Below, piece by piece: positions 22,456 to 33,900 of a stretch of 64,000 nt of DNA; positions within the stretch are counted from its first letter, which is position 1, and every line of letters begins with the position of its first letter. The stretch comes from Kitagawia praeruptora (taxonomy: Eukaryota; Streptophyta; Magnoliopsida; Apiales; Apiaceae), in the NCBI GenBank assembly GCA_037693485.1, contig CM075351.1, positions 9,171,001-9,235,000 of the forward strand. The letters run 5' to 3'. A program made the translations under genes and the position numbers. The notes beneath the pieces are model-generated. The model was not told where the DNA came from. It did not search any database and was given only the letters and a program-made list of their open reading frames with translations.

Positions 22456-23438
22456 AATTAGTGAAGCAGAATTAATTATAAATTAGAAACTCTCTTATGC
22501 TTGATTTGGTGTCACTACTAGCCTCTTTGAGAGACATCAGTTATCTTTGGTGCCTTTAAAAAATTTACCAGGTGACAGACTCAGTTCCTATTTGCAACCT
22601 TGAATTGAAAGAACAAACAAAATGTAAAGCACAGACTTATAATAAAATTATATATAAAAAAATGTAAGAGAAAAAGCGAAACACAATACAACAACCAAGG
22701 AGTACTACCTTGTAATTTTGAAAGGGGAGATGTATTTGAATTGCAAAAAATCTAAACAATCATAATTTGTTATAAATCACAAAATCAGATTCAGATTTAT
22801 AGTCATAATTTGTTTATTTGGGCAGCAGTTACAGAATCAGATTCAGTAGGTGCATGTGTTCTGTACTTCTGTAACTTTTTCCTTTGAATGTACAAGTAGA
22901 GACAAAAACTGGTTCTGCCTCTTCTGCACAAGTAGTTTTATAAGTAGGAACTTCAACTTTGCTCTTGACTGCAAATTCGTAAAGAATTGACTTGGAAATT
23001 TTCGGCTCCTGAAAAAAATTGACACGAGGAGTCATAGACATGTAATCGAAGTTTATCATCTTCATATTAAGTAGTAGAACAAACCTGCATGTGAATACTT
23101 GAGGGTCCTGCAATTTTCATATTTTCTTTAAACACTCAAGTGCAATTTTTGCCACATCATTCTCAGCAGAAATTATACGTGAGAAACTTTGTTCCGACCT
23201 ATACGTGAGAAACCTCTGTTATCAGTTGTGTAAACAGGAAGTGGCAAGCCAGACTTTTGTGCATACTTTTGCAGTTTGTTTTTATGCATTGCCTGATCTG
23301 GGAGAATTATTCCTGCTCTCTTTTCAGTTTCAGTTATTATAGTTATTTTCAATTTCAGATTCAGTAGATGGTGGATACTCATCATACCTTGGCTATCAGA
23401 AATGTTAATTCATGACATTTTATATTTACTAAATTTGT
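22456..23438 (+). other. right part of the CACTA gene intron 3
   Basis: Resumes after the retroelement with CTAACAATTAGTGAAG, matching the sequence before it. No supported exon; small ORFs on the minus strand (22829-23385) have no recognised domain. A further short exon cannot be excluded. Confidence 0.5.
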
Positions 23439-23822
23439 TTGTATTGTATTGCACATGCAATGTCCCAATGTACTCCAAGCCAATGTACTCCAAGGAGTGT
23501 GGTCGGTTCAACTTCCGGTAAACATCCAATGGAATCCCCTCGTGAGACAGTTAATGCTTTTGGGTCATTAAGTGAACTACGCAAAGTCACATTGCTTAGT
23601 AGAGTTAAACGAGAGGTTGCTAATGGGTTTGTGGACGACAGTTTAAATATGTGCCATGGCAGAGAAGTGTCTCTTGGAGAAAAAAGAGTGTACATAGAAG
23701 AAATTATGGATCCTGAAGCTGCGGTATATGATGGTCCCCAAGATGGCAATATGACATTAAATGGCTGGCTTGGAGGAGGGTATATTATTTGGTTAGCTGG
23801 ACGATTGAAGTATGATTTGTAG
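23439..23822 (+). pseudogene. last exon of the CACTA transposase gene (Transposase_24-like C terminus)
   Basis: The open frame ends MTLNGWLGGGYIIWLAGRLKYDL with TAG. The part from about 23530 (LSELRKVTLLSRVKREVANG ... EVSLGEKRVYIEEIMDPEA) has the layout of the C-terminal region of Transposase_24 proteins (a VARG-type strand, 'HG..LG...V.V', then a WP-like end). The true exon start is an acceptor somewhere before about 23500; the preceding repeat CCAATGTACTCCAAG occurs twice there. Its separation from exon 3 by the nested retroelement shows that the insertion went into an intron. Confidence 0.55.
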
Positions 23823-23919
23823 GTAGTATGTTTGGTATTTGATTTGTAAACTTGGGATGTTTTTAATATTTGCATTTGGATTGTTAATGTAAATTTGGAT
23901 TGGTGTTTTTTTTTTAATA

Positions 23920-24035
23920 GCTGCAGCAGGTTTTTTTTTAATATTTGCAGCAATTTTTTTTTTTTTTTGTGTGCAGCAGGGTTTTTTTAATATTTGCAGC
24001 AGGGTTTTTTTGTTTATTTATTTGCAGCAGGTATT
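23920..24035. repeat. degenerate tandem repeat with GCAGCAGG
   Basis: About four copies of a 25-35 bp unit: GCAGCAGG followed by a T run and AATATTT. It lies between the CACTA gene stop and the right subterminal array, probably in the 3' UTR. Confidence 0.7.
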
Positions 24036-24066
24036 TCCCAAAAAAAAAAATTCTCATATTTTAAAA

Positions 24067-24560
24067 TTAGTAACGGATATATCCGTTATTATTGTAAATA
24101 TTAGTTACTAATTAGCAACGGATACATCCGTTACCAATATAAATATCCGATACTAATTAGAAATGGATACATCCGCTACTAATAACGGATATATCCGTTA
24201 CTAATATAAATATCCGTTACTAATATCCGTGACTAATATAAATATCCGTTACTAATTAGTCACGGATATATCCGTTACTAATATAAATATCCGTTACTAA
24301 TTAGTAACGGATATATCCGTTACTAGTATACTGAAAATACGTTACTAATTAGTAACGGATATATCCGTTATTATTATAAATATCCGTTACAAATTAGTAA
24401 CGAATATATCCGTCACTAATATACTGAAAATCCGTTACTAATTAGTAACGGATAAATTCGTTACTAATTTAAAAAAAAAAGCAATTGTGACGGGCAAATA
24501 GTAACGGATATATCCGTTACTAATGACATTAGTAACGGATATATCCGTTACTAATGGCCA
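24067..24560. repeat. right subterminal repeat array of the CACTA element
   Basis: More than ten copies of the TAACGGATATATCCGTTA palindrome and its variants, as at the left end, with AATATAAATATCCG spacers. It was likely the binding platform for the element's own protein. Confidence 0.9.
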
Positions 24561-24577
24561 GTTTTGCTGTAGTGTGC

Positions 24578-25510
24578 ATTAATTAATTAATTTTATTAAA
24601 AAATAATGAATAAATATATTTTTGAACTTATAAAAAATCAAAATTTTGAAGGTATGGATTTTATGCAAGTTATTTAAAATTTGATTTCAAATCCGATTTT
24701 TTCAGATTTTTAGTTAAGTTAGATTATAATTATTTAATATCGATTATGACTGTACAATATATATTATAAAAATTGTGATTATATCAAAAGAGTGGTTGAT
24801 TAATGAATGATTAATTATGAAATTTAATTTAAAATATATAATATTATATCGTGATTGATTTCAAATTAAAATTGTGATTTTCTAGTAAATATTTTTTGAT
24901 TTTAAAAATATTTATTTATGGATATGTTTAATAAAATCAATATTGTATTTAAATTCATTTATATGAATTTATTAATTATTTTATTAACAAATTGTGAATA
25001 AATATATTTTTGAACCTTTCAAAAAATCGAGTTTTTGAAGATATGGATTTTATCCAAGTTATTTAAAATTTGTTCAAATCCGATTTTGTAATGTTGGTTT
25101 ATATGCATTTATTAATTAATTTTATTAACAAATTATGAATAAATATATTTTTGACCTTATAAAAAAATCAAAATTTTAAAGGTATGGATTTTATACAAGT
25201 TATTTAAAATCTGATTTCAAATTCGATTTTTTCAGAATTTTAGTTAAGTTAGATTATAATTATTTAATATCGATTAAAATTGTACAATATATATTATAAA
25301 AATCAATTTATATTGTATGATAATATGATTGTGACTGATTTTATATTAAAAGAGTGGTTGATTAATGAATGATTAATTATGAAATTTAATTTAAAATATA
25401 TAGTGGTATATCGTGATTGATTTCAAATTAAAATTGTGACTTTCTAGTAAATATTTTTTTAATTTGAAAAATAGGTATTTATGGATATGTTTAATAAAAT
25501 CATTATTGTA
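24578..25510. repeat. AT-rich tandem repeat flanking CACTA, with intact (empty) insertion site
   Basis: 24578-24960 and 25107-25510 are direct copies offset by 529 bp (ATGAATAAATATATTTTTGA, GAGTGGTTGATTAATGAATG). The stretch 24955-25106 matches the left flank of the CACTA element (4516-4676). Thus 25101-25110, with a single TGC at 25104-25106, is the unoccupied version of the CACTA target. Confidence 0.85.
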
Positions 25511-25690
25511 TTTAAATTAGAAGTGTTAACTAACTATGGTTAAAGAGGTAGGGTGAGATTGTAAATAAGAAAATGTCTAAATTTTAGGAATTAACTCTGA
25601 TTGGTCCTAAAATAATTTCTCGATTCTTATTGGTTAACTGATGTATGGTAGACTCAGGTATTATAATAAAAGATATATAAATATGAGAGT

Positions 25691-25872
25691 AAGGAGCCTG
25701 AGATATATCTCAGGTAAATTCCCTGAGATAGCTAATCTTTATATATAAAAATGGGGTGGGTATTTTAGTAAATTCATAGATTTTTAGTTAGGCCTGCGGG
25801 TCCAATAAAATTTAAAGGATATTTTGCATGTATCTTAGGAAAAGTTCCCTGAGATATATCTCAGGGTCCTTT
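25691..25872. mobile_element. MITE with palindromic termini
   Basis: Ends AAGGAGCCTGAGATATAT and its inverted partner AAGGACCCTGAGATATAT. Each terminus holds a perfect 18-bp palindrome CCTGAGATATATCTCAGG (25697-25714 and 25848-25865). The middle is about 130 bp without coding. No clear target duplication, so the superfamily is unknown. Confidence 0.65.
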
Positions 25873-26594
25873 TTCTCTATAAATATATCTTTAATCAAAA
25901 TTTTAACTAATAAACTAAATAAAAAAATTGAAAAATTATTATTTTAATATTAAAATACATTTAAATCGTGAATAATATCCTTCCAAATTTAGACCGAAAT
26001 TTAGGTCATTATTGTGAATTTACGTCACTGATGAATAGTGCCTACTGCCTAATGGCCGTATTGTCCTTTGGCGTGCCAAGCGAACCGTCTGAACAATATT
26101 TGAGTCAATTTTTTTTGAAAAGTAAAAATTGGGAATTATTTATTTTTTAACTTGTTCATGAATGTTTTTAAAGAATGAAAGACAAATATTTGTAAATTTT
26201 TTGTTATATTAAAGATTATGTTAATATTTTTTGACGGTTATGTTGTTAACGGTTTTTTTTTCCCAAAATTTTGTTACCAAAGAAAATATGAATTTTTTTT
26301 TATCCAAACGAGCCTACAAATTACAAAGATGAACTATCGTGGACCTCTCCGCCCTTTTTAGACCAAAACAAAATATATGTAAATGGTTGTGAGGAAAGCA
26401 AGAGAAGATGCTTTGTTCGGTGTTCTTGTACCAGCATAAATTCACATTCGACTTGAGAAACGGCCCTCCTGACCCTGTAGTCAACGACTCTTTCTCAATA
26501 TGTATGTAGCAGACTAATAATTGACATTTCAATTATGAAAATTAATTATTATATGTAGCAGACTAATAATTGACATTTCAATTATGAAAATTAA
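25873..26594. other. AT-rich intergenic DNA with a short tandem duplication
   Basis: No gene. Near the end a block of about 45 bp containing GCAGACTAATAATTGACATT occurs twice in tandem (about 26508-26545 and 26555-26595). Confidence 0.6.
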
Positions 26595-26640
26595 CTAGTC
26601 GATAAAGCCGCGCTTCGCGGCGGCGTTACAATATTTTTTT
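26595..26640 (-). mobile_element. possible Helitron 3' terminus (fragment)
   Basis: Read on the minus strand, a GC-rich hairpin (CCGCGAAGCGCGG) is followed about 8 bases later by CTAG and then T, as in Helitron 3' ends. No matching TC... 5' end was found to the right, so only the terminus is called. Confidence 0.4.
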
Positions 26641-26676
26641 TTTAAAAAAATCAATATATTTACGTTATATTATAAT

Positions 26677-27286
26677 GAGTAAACTTCAAAGTGGTGGCCA
26701 AATTTTACACTCATTTTCGAAAAAGTGGCCAGATTTTCAATTTTGCAAAATGGTGGCCAGACTTGCCTTTTTCCTTTCAAAAAGGTGGCTACAGGCGATT
26801 TTCAGCTTTTTGGTAGGGGTAAAATGGGGAAAAAAATGCTAGAGATCCCAAAAATTGTCCACAAAAATTTCCAAATTAATATGTGTCACCATATGATTGG
26901 TTATATTCGTAATAATAATAATAATGCCCCCATGTATGCACATCAATTCACCAAAAAATCCACAAATAGGAGTTGTCAAGATTTAATTAGTCAATTTATG
27001 TGCATGCGTGGAGGGGGCATTATTATTTTTATTACGAATATAACCAATCATATGGTGATACATATTAATTTGAGGATTTTTTGGATAATTTTTGGGGGTT
27101 TTAGCATTATTTTTTAGTAAAATAACATATTTTCCCATTTTACCCCTGCCAAATAAGGTGAAAATCATCTCCAACCACTTTTTTGAAAGAAAAAAGGTAA
27201 GTCTGGCCACCATTTTGCAAAATTGAAAATCTGGCCACTTTTTTGAAAATGAGTGTAAAATCTGGCCACTTTTTTGCAATTAACTC
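26677..27286. mobile_element. MULE-type foldback MITE
   Basis: 610 bp bounded by GAGTAAACTTC and, inverted, GAGTTAATTGC. It is flanked by a perfect 9-bp duplication TATTATAAT (26668-26676 and 27287-27295). The two arms of about 280 bp are complementary nearly throughout (GTGGCCAGATTTTCAATTTT, GATTGGTTATATTCGTAATA). A 9-bp TSD with long arms is typical of Mutator-like elements. No transposase is encoded. A transcript would fold into a long hairpin. Confidence 0.9.
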
Positions 27287-27295
27287 TATTATAAT

Positions 27296-28830
27296 ACTAA
27301 CATTAAGTTTTAATAATTAAATAGTCTTCTCTAATGAATCGATTTCTTGTTAAACACAATTCTTTCAATTGAGCCGCTCTTTCGTTAAAACCGAAATCCC
27401 AACTTTAACATATATTATAAAGACTTATATAAAAAAATTTATCCATAAAATCGAACCGTAAAAATAAAAAAAAATTATGACATCAGTATCAAATTCTAAT
27501 AGCTAATACAATCTTTTCTAGAGAGCCGTCTTCCCGTTAAATACATTTTGAGCCGCTCTTATTTGGAACCAAAATTCTAACTTCATTATATAAAGAGAGT
27601 AAATTCCAATTTTTATATTCTTTAAACTTTCTAATATTTTGGAGTTTTAAAAGATGAAAACATTTTATATTTTCTGTATATAATAAATATTCCTGTATTT
27701 ATTTACAACTTTCGCATGAGAATGTCTTTCTATTATGTTAACATATCAAAAAAAAAAATACGAAGACTTTTCGTGACGGGAATAATATTAAATTTATGGA
27801 TATATTTTTCTAATGCAAGTATAATTAACTTCTATAAAAAAGTTAAAATAAAGGTTTCTAGGAAGAAAAGATACATAGTTTTAAAAAACATTATATAAAA
27901 CGTCTCCACCGTCCTCGTATTCTACTTCCAATAAAACATTTTATTTTATGTATTCCTAATATATTCAAACATCTTTATACGGTCTTCTCTAATGAACCGT
28001 TTTCTCATTAAACACGATTATTACTATTGGTCCGCTCTCTCGTAAAGACAAAAAACCTAACTTTTACATATATCACTTGTATGACAATGTTTATCCATAA
28101 AAGTCAAATCCTAAAAATAAAATGAAATTTATAACATCAATATGACATTTTAATAGCTAATACAATCTTTTATAGTGAGCCGTCTTCCCATTAAAAACGT
28201 TTCGATCCGCTCTCGTTTGAGATCGAAATTCCAACTTCATTACATATTATTGATGATACTTATCTTACACAAATTTTTTTTTCCTTAAAATCAAAACCTA
28301 AAAAATAGAGTGAATCCAATTTATATTTTCTCTAGACTTTCCAAAATGATTTAATTGCAGGAGGATGGCCTCAACTATTTGTTTTTTGCACAAAAATGGC
28401 CCAAGTATAAAAGTAGACAGTGTGATGGCCTAACTATATTTTTTAAATAGCTGAGTGTATTCAATTTGTGGCTTAACAACAACATGATGGCTGAACAATG
28501 TTTTTTTTAACACAAAAATGGCCCAAAAATAAAAATAAACAGCAATTTTTACATTAATTTAGATGGAATGCAGTCATCTACTTAAAATAATATTTGGGCC
28601 ATTTTTATGCAAAAAAAAATAGTTGAGGCCATCCTCATGCAATTAAGTCTTAACAAAATTTATGGAGTTTTAGAAAATGAAAACAGATCTTATTTTCTCT
28701 TTATATTAAAGATACTTCTGTATTTATTTGGGATTCCTGCATGAGAATGTTCTTTTATTATGTTAACAAATCAATTTTTTTCTTTTTAAATACGATGACT
28801 TTTTTTATGACAATAGTATTCGGATTTATG
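27296..28830. repeat. diverged tandem/segmental duplication, AT-rich
   Basis: Units of about 180 bp with GAGCCGTCTTCCCGTTAAA or GAGCCGCTCT recur near 27320, 27510, 27980 and 28160. A larger block, 27641-27750 (GCATGAGAATGTCTTTCTAT), repeats at 28662-28775. No gene. The second block is interrupted by a MITE. Confidence 0.65.
28348..28653. mobile_element. MITE with about 50-bp inverted termini
   Basis: Termini GAYTTAATTGCA, GAGGATGGCCTCAACTATTT and GCAYAAAAATGGCCCAA are inverted at both ends. CAAAAT flanks both sides (28342-28347 and 28654-28659) and may be the duplication. The homologous uninterrupted DNA near 27632-27650 (ACTTTCTAATATTTTGGAG) shows it was inserted after the local duplication. 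Confidence 0.7.
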
Positions 28831-28865
28831 AATATATTTCCTGTCGGTTTGTTAACATTTCAAAA

Positions 28866-29085
28866 TAGGGTGTTTGACACGCATTTTAAGGTGGAATTTA
28901 AGGATAGTTTCATAATTTATTTTTGAAATTTTATCTTTTTTTGTATAAAAGTAGAACAATCCTATTTTTATACAAAAAAGAAAATTTTAAAAATAAGTTA
29001 TGGACTGTCCTTAAAATTCACCTTAAAATGCGTGCCAGAAAATGACAAAAAAAGTGTTAATAATTGGGTAGGACGGAGGGAGTAA
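28866..29085. mobile_element. Stowaway-like hairpin MITE, probably incomplete
   Basis: The arms GACACGCATTTTAAGGTG and its complement near 29013-29033 form a hairpin. The right side ends in GGACGGAGGGAGTA, the usual Stowaway terminus next to TA. The left terminus is not recognisable. Confidence 0.55.
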
Positions 29086-29100
29086 TATAAAAAATTATAA

Positions 29101-29525
29101 TTTAAGAAGATCATACTTTCTATAAAATATTTAATTATATTTCTGCTCTATATATTCAAACACCTATTTTACTTCTAATAGAACGTTTTTTATATGTTTA
29201 TTTCTATAAAATTGAACTCCTATTCTACTTCCAATGGAACTTTTAATCATATGCCTTATAAATACTAATTCTACTTCCAATAAAACTTCTAATCATATAA
29301 TTTAAGAAGATCGTACTTTTTATAAAATATTTAATTATATGTCTGCTCTATATATTCAAACACCTATTCTACTTCTAATAGAACTTTTATTTATATGTTT
29401 TTTCTATAAATTCGAACTATTATTCTCTATAAATTCGAACTCCAATTCTACTTCCAATAGAACTTTTATGCATATGCCTTATAAAAACTTATTCTACTTC
29501 CAATAGAACTTCTAATCATATGTCT
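29101..29525. repeat. 200-bp tandem repeat, two units
   Basis: TTTAAGAAGATCRTACTTT starts at 29101 and again at 29301. Within each unit, CTACTTCCAATAGAACTT recurs two or three times. Non-coding. Confidence 0.8.
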
Positions 29526-30530
29526 TACCTATAAATTCGAACTCTTCTTCTCTATAAATTCGAACACATATTCTACTTCTAATATGTTAAATGATATTTT
29601 ATATTTATTAATGTTAAAATTCAAAAATTCTAGAAAATTAGAAAAATAGATTGAGACGATCTTAGAGCGCCACATAAACTCCCGCGTACCCTCCTTTATA
29701 TATATATATTGATTATTTATGTGACATGACATTTTTGTATAATTTAAATACAAATAAATTTAATATTTTTTTTGTTCCACTTATTTAATTTACAATCAAA
29801 AATATATATTTTATTCAGTTAGATTAAATAAGCAGATATAATCAAATATTACATTTTTTTTTATAACTAACATTTGTGTTTTTATTTGTAACTAACATCT
29901 GTGTTCAATAAGCTAACTTAATTTATCAACATGAGACTGATTTAGATGAGAACATGTATATGTTGGAGAACAATGAATAAACCACATTTCAAGCTATTTT
30001 AAATGGTCCTGGCAGGGCACCCAATACGAAAAAGTATTATAATTCTATCATCTATCTATTAACAAAAAAATTTAAAATATATGACGTGGTAACATTTTTT
30101 TTAAAATTTTTTGTTATTTTTTTTAAAATTTAAAAAGTATTAATTTTTTTTATAAGATTTTTTTGTGATGGTACCCATAAGGGAATCTTTTTTTTTTTTT
30201 TTGATCGGCTAAGGGAATCTTTTAAAATAACTTGAAATGTGGTGAATATAATAACATGTGTTCTCTCGTTAGAGCATGACCCACACGAACATAGCGCTTA
30301 TCTATTGTTATCATGGGTTTATACTTCGATACTTCAATTCTCATTTATTTCAAGATTTATTAAAAAAAGGAATTCGTTATAAGGCATATAAATCTATTTA
30401 TTCAAAAAAAAAATGATAAGGAAATATGTGATAGATTATACTCCGTTTATATCGATCATAATTCATTTTTTAAATATCCCAAAAATATTGGTCACATGTT
30501 CTTAATTAAGCAAATTAAATGTTAAACATA
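29526..30530. other. AT-rich intergenic DNA
   Basis: Many homopolymer T and A runs, no gene, and no complete repeat recognised. Confidence 0.5.
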
Positions 30531-30800
30531 CTAGCTTATAGCTCGTGCTCTATGCACGGATTATTTTTAATTTTTTATAATTTATTTATAGTGTAATATG
30601 ATATTATAAATATTAATTTTTTTTCTATATAAATATTAATTTTTAATATGTTATTGGAAGAATTCGAACCTTAAATCTTTGTATATAATAATTTTTAGTA
30701 TTAAATATAAATTAATATCTTGTTGGCGGCAATCGAACTTTAAACTTTTGTATATAACAAATTTTAGTATTTTGAGATCTATTTGAATTGAAAATCTACA
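30531..30800 (-). mobile_element. Helitron-like 3' part, truncated
   Basis: On the minus strand the segment ends CCGTGCATAGAGCACG (hairpin), then AGCTATAAGCTAG and T, a Helitron 3' end. Upstream sequence (TTAATATTTATA..., TTCGAACC, TATATACAAAG) matches 63850-64000 in the opposite orientation. No 5' end is found before the copia remnant at 30997. Confidence 0.6.
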
Positions 30801-30996
30801 ACCCCTCTGAAATGACACATTTGGAAGTGTCTGATTTTTATGAAATCCCTGAAGGAAGCGGCAATGAATGATGCAATAAATTATATAAAAATTATGTTGA
30901 TTGAAAAGATTGTTTATCTTAATTATTATGTGTAAGACTCGGTATGCTTAATTATTATGAAATTTCTAATTATGTGTGCTTTTTATTTGAAGTGAT

Positions 30997-33900
30997 ATGG
31001 ATATTTCTCATTCTCGCGCTGGTCATAAAATAGATGAAGATATTTGTCTTGTTGATAGAGCAACTACGCACACTATCCTTAAAAATGAAAAATATTTTAC
31101 TTCTTTACAAAAGTACGAAGGCAATGTTAACACTATATTCGGAAGTATTAATTTGATTGAAGGCTCTGGAAGAGCTAACTTGTTATTACCTGGAGGAACA
31201 AAATTTGTTATAACTGATACATTGTTCTCTCCAAAATCACAAAGAAACTTGTTGAGTTTCAAAGATATTCGCAGAAATGGATATCACATTGAAACAATCA
31301 GTAAAAAAAAAAAGAATTTCTTTGCATAACATGCATCATTTCGGGTAAGAAATATATGAAGGAACAACTACCTACTTTTTCTTCCGGATTATATTATACA
31401 AATATACGCGAAATTGAGGCAAATGCAATCGTAAACCAGAAGTTTACTGATACAAGCAATTTTATTGTTTGGCATGACCGGTTGGGACATCCGGGATCGA
31501 CTATGATGCGGAGAATTATTGAAAACTCGCATGGGCATCCGTTGAAAAACCAGAAGATTTTTCAATCGAATGAATTCTCATGTGCTGTTTGTTCTCAAGG
31601 AAAATTAATTATCAGACCTTCTTTGGCAAAAGTTGGAATAGAATCTCCTAGATTTTTAGAACGGATACAGGGTGATATATGTGGGCCCATTCACCCGTCA
31701 TGTGGACCATTTAAATATTTTATGGTATTAATTGATGCATCAACTCGATGGTCACATGTGTGCGTATTATCGTCTCGTAACCTGGCGTTTGCGAGACTAC
31801 TTGCTCAAATAATTCGATTAAGAGCACAATTTCCTGATCATAATATTGGTACAATCCGTTTAGATAATGCTGGAAAATTCACATCACGAGCCTTCAATGA
31901 GTATTGTGTGTCAATTGGAATCAATATTGAACATCCTGTCGCTCATGTTCATACACAGAATGGTCTCGCAGAATCATTCATCAAACGACTCCAATTGATT
32001 GCCAGACCATTGATTATGAGAACAAATCTCCCTACTTCAGTTTGGGGGCATGCTATTTTGCATGCAGCAGCACTTGTACGCATCAGACCTACAAGTTATC
32101 ATAAATTTTCTCCCTTACAATTGGCTTCCGGAAGAGAGCATAATATTTCCCATCTGAGAACTTTTGGATGTGCGGTATATGTCCCAATTACTCCACCGCA
32201 ACGAACAAAGATGGGTCCCCAAAGAAGATTGGGAATATATATCGGTTATGAATCTCCCTCTATAATAAAATATCTTGAACCATTGATAGGGGATATGTTT
32301 ACAGCAAGATTTGCTGACTGTCATTTTGATGAAACGGTTTTCCCAAGATTAGGGGGAGAGCACAAGGTTATCCTTAAATCAGGGGGAGAAGATAAACAGT
32401 TGGAAAAAGAAATTACATGGAATGCATCAACATTGAATACTTATGATCCTCGAACAAATCAATGTGAACTTGAAGTTCAGAAAATAATTCATTTACAAGG
32501 CATTGCAAATCAGTTGCCTGATGCATTCACTGATATAAATAGAGTAACTAAGTCATACATTCTAGCCGAAAATGCTCCTGCAAAAATAGAAGTCCCAGAA
32601 GGACAATTAATTAGAGCAAGTGAGTCAAAACCTCGCATGAAGCGTGGTAGACCGATCCAAAGATAAAAATCCTCGAAAAAGAAAAGGAGCGAGAAGCGAA
32701 GATGCCCAAATAGAGGAAATAAAATCTCTAGAAGAGACTCAAGAAGAGTCCTGTGACATGAAAGATGAAACCCTAGAAGAGGATCAGGTACCTGAAAAGG
32801 AAAATGAAGATATCTCAATTAATTTTGTTGTCACAGGAAAAAGATGGAACCGAAATGATATCATCGTCGACGAAAATTTTGCATATAATGTAGCGCTTGA
32901 TATAATGATTGAAAATGAGGATCTTGAACCAAAATCCGTCGATGAATGTCGACGTAGAGATGATTGGCCAAAATGGAAAGAAGCAATTGAAAAAGAATTA
33001 AGCTCACTTAATAAACGTAAGGTTTTTAGACCTGTAGTCCGAACCCCTGAAGGGATGAAACCCGTTGGTTATAAATGGGTATTTGTATGAAAGAGAAATG
33101 ATAAAAATGAAATTGTGAGATACAAAGCACGTCTAATTGCTCAAGGATTTACACAAAGGCCAGGCATTGATTATGAGGAAACATATTCCCCTGTAATGGA
33201 TGCTACAACTTTTCGTTATCTTATTAGCTTGGCTGTTATTGAAAAATTAGATATGTACTTAATGGATGTTGTGACAGCATACTTGTATGGTTCCCTCGAA
33301 AAAGATATTTATATGAGGATCCCTGAAGGATTTCGTATGCCTGAAGCATCTATATCACATTCACGTGACCTTTATTCGATTAAGTTACAAAGATCCATAT
33401 ACGGATTAAAACAGTCTGATCGAATGTGGTATAAGAGATTAAGTGATTATTTATTAAGGGAACAGTACAAGAATGACCCTATTTGTCCATGTGTTTTTAT
33501 AAAGAAAACAAAATCTTCATTTGTTATAGTTGCTGTATATGTTGATTATTGGAACTCCCTAAGAGCTCCAAATGACAGTGGATTATTTAAAGGCAGAATT
33601 TGAAATGAAGGACCTTGGAAAAACAAAACTTTGCCTTGGATTGCAAATTGAGCATCTATCTGGTGGAATATTTGTGCACCAGTCAGCATATACAGAAAAA
33701 ATCTTAAAACGTTTTTACATGGACAAATCACATCCATTTAGCTCTCCAATGGTTGTATGGTCACTTGATAAGAAAAAGGATGTGTTTCGACCAAGAGAGG
33801 AAAACGAAGAAGTACCATATCTTAGTGCTATCGGTGCATTGATGTATCTGGCTAATAACACACGGCCCGACATAGCATTTTCTGTAAATTTGTTAGCAAG

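Larger units (their letters stand above)
4677..24574 (+). mobile_element. CACTA (En/Spm-type) DNA transposon with nested retrotransposon
   Basis: The left end begins CACTACACCAAACTGGC and the right end, read inward, CACTACAGCAAAACTGGC. The target duplication TGC lies at 4674-4676 and 24575-24577. Arrays of the palindrome TAACGGATATATCCGTTA lie inside both ends. The internal gene encodes TNP2 and Transposase_24-like segments. The total is 19,898 bp; without the nested copia element and its 5-bp duplication it is about 7.0 kb. An uninterrupted relative of the insertion site lies at 25101-25110. The transposase lacks its catalytic centre, so this copy is probably non-autonomous. Confidence 0.95.

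Noticed and set aside
23429..23953. 174-residue minus-strand ORF
   Set aside because: Antisense shadow of the CACTA last exon and T-rich 3' region.
26725..27279. ORFs of 130 and 98 residues on opposite strands
   Set aside because: They arise from the two complementary arms of the MULE-type MITE; the similar peptides reflect the inverted repeat.
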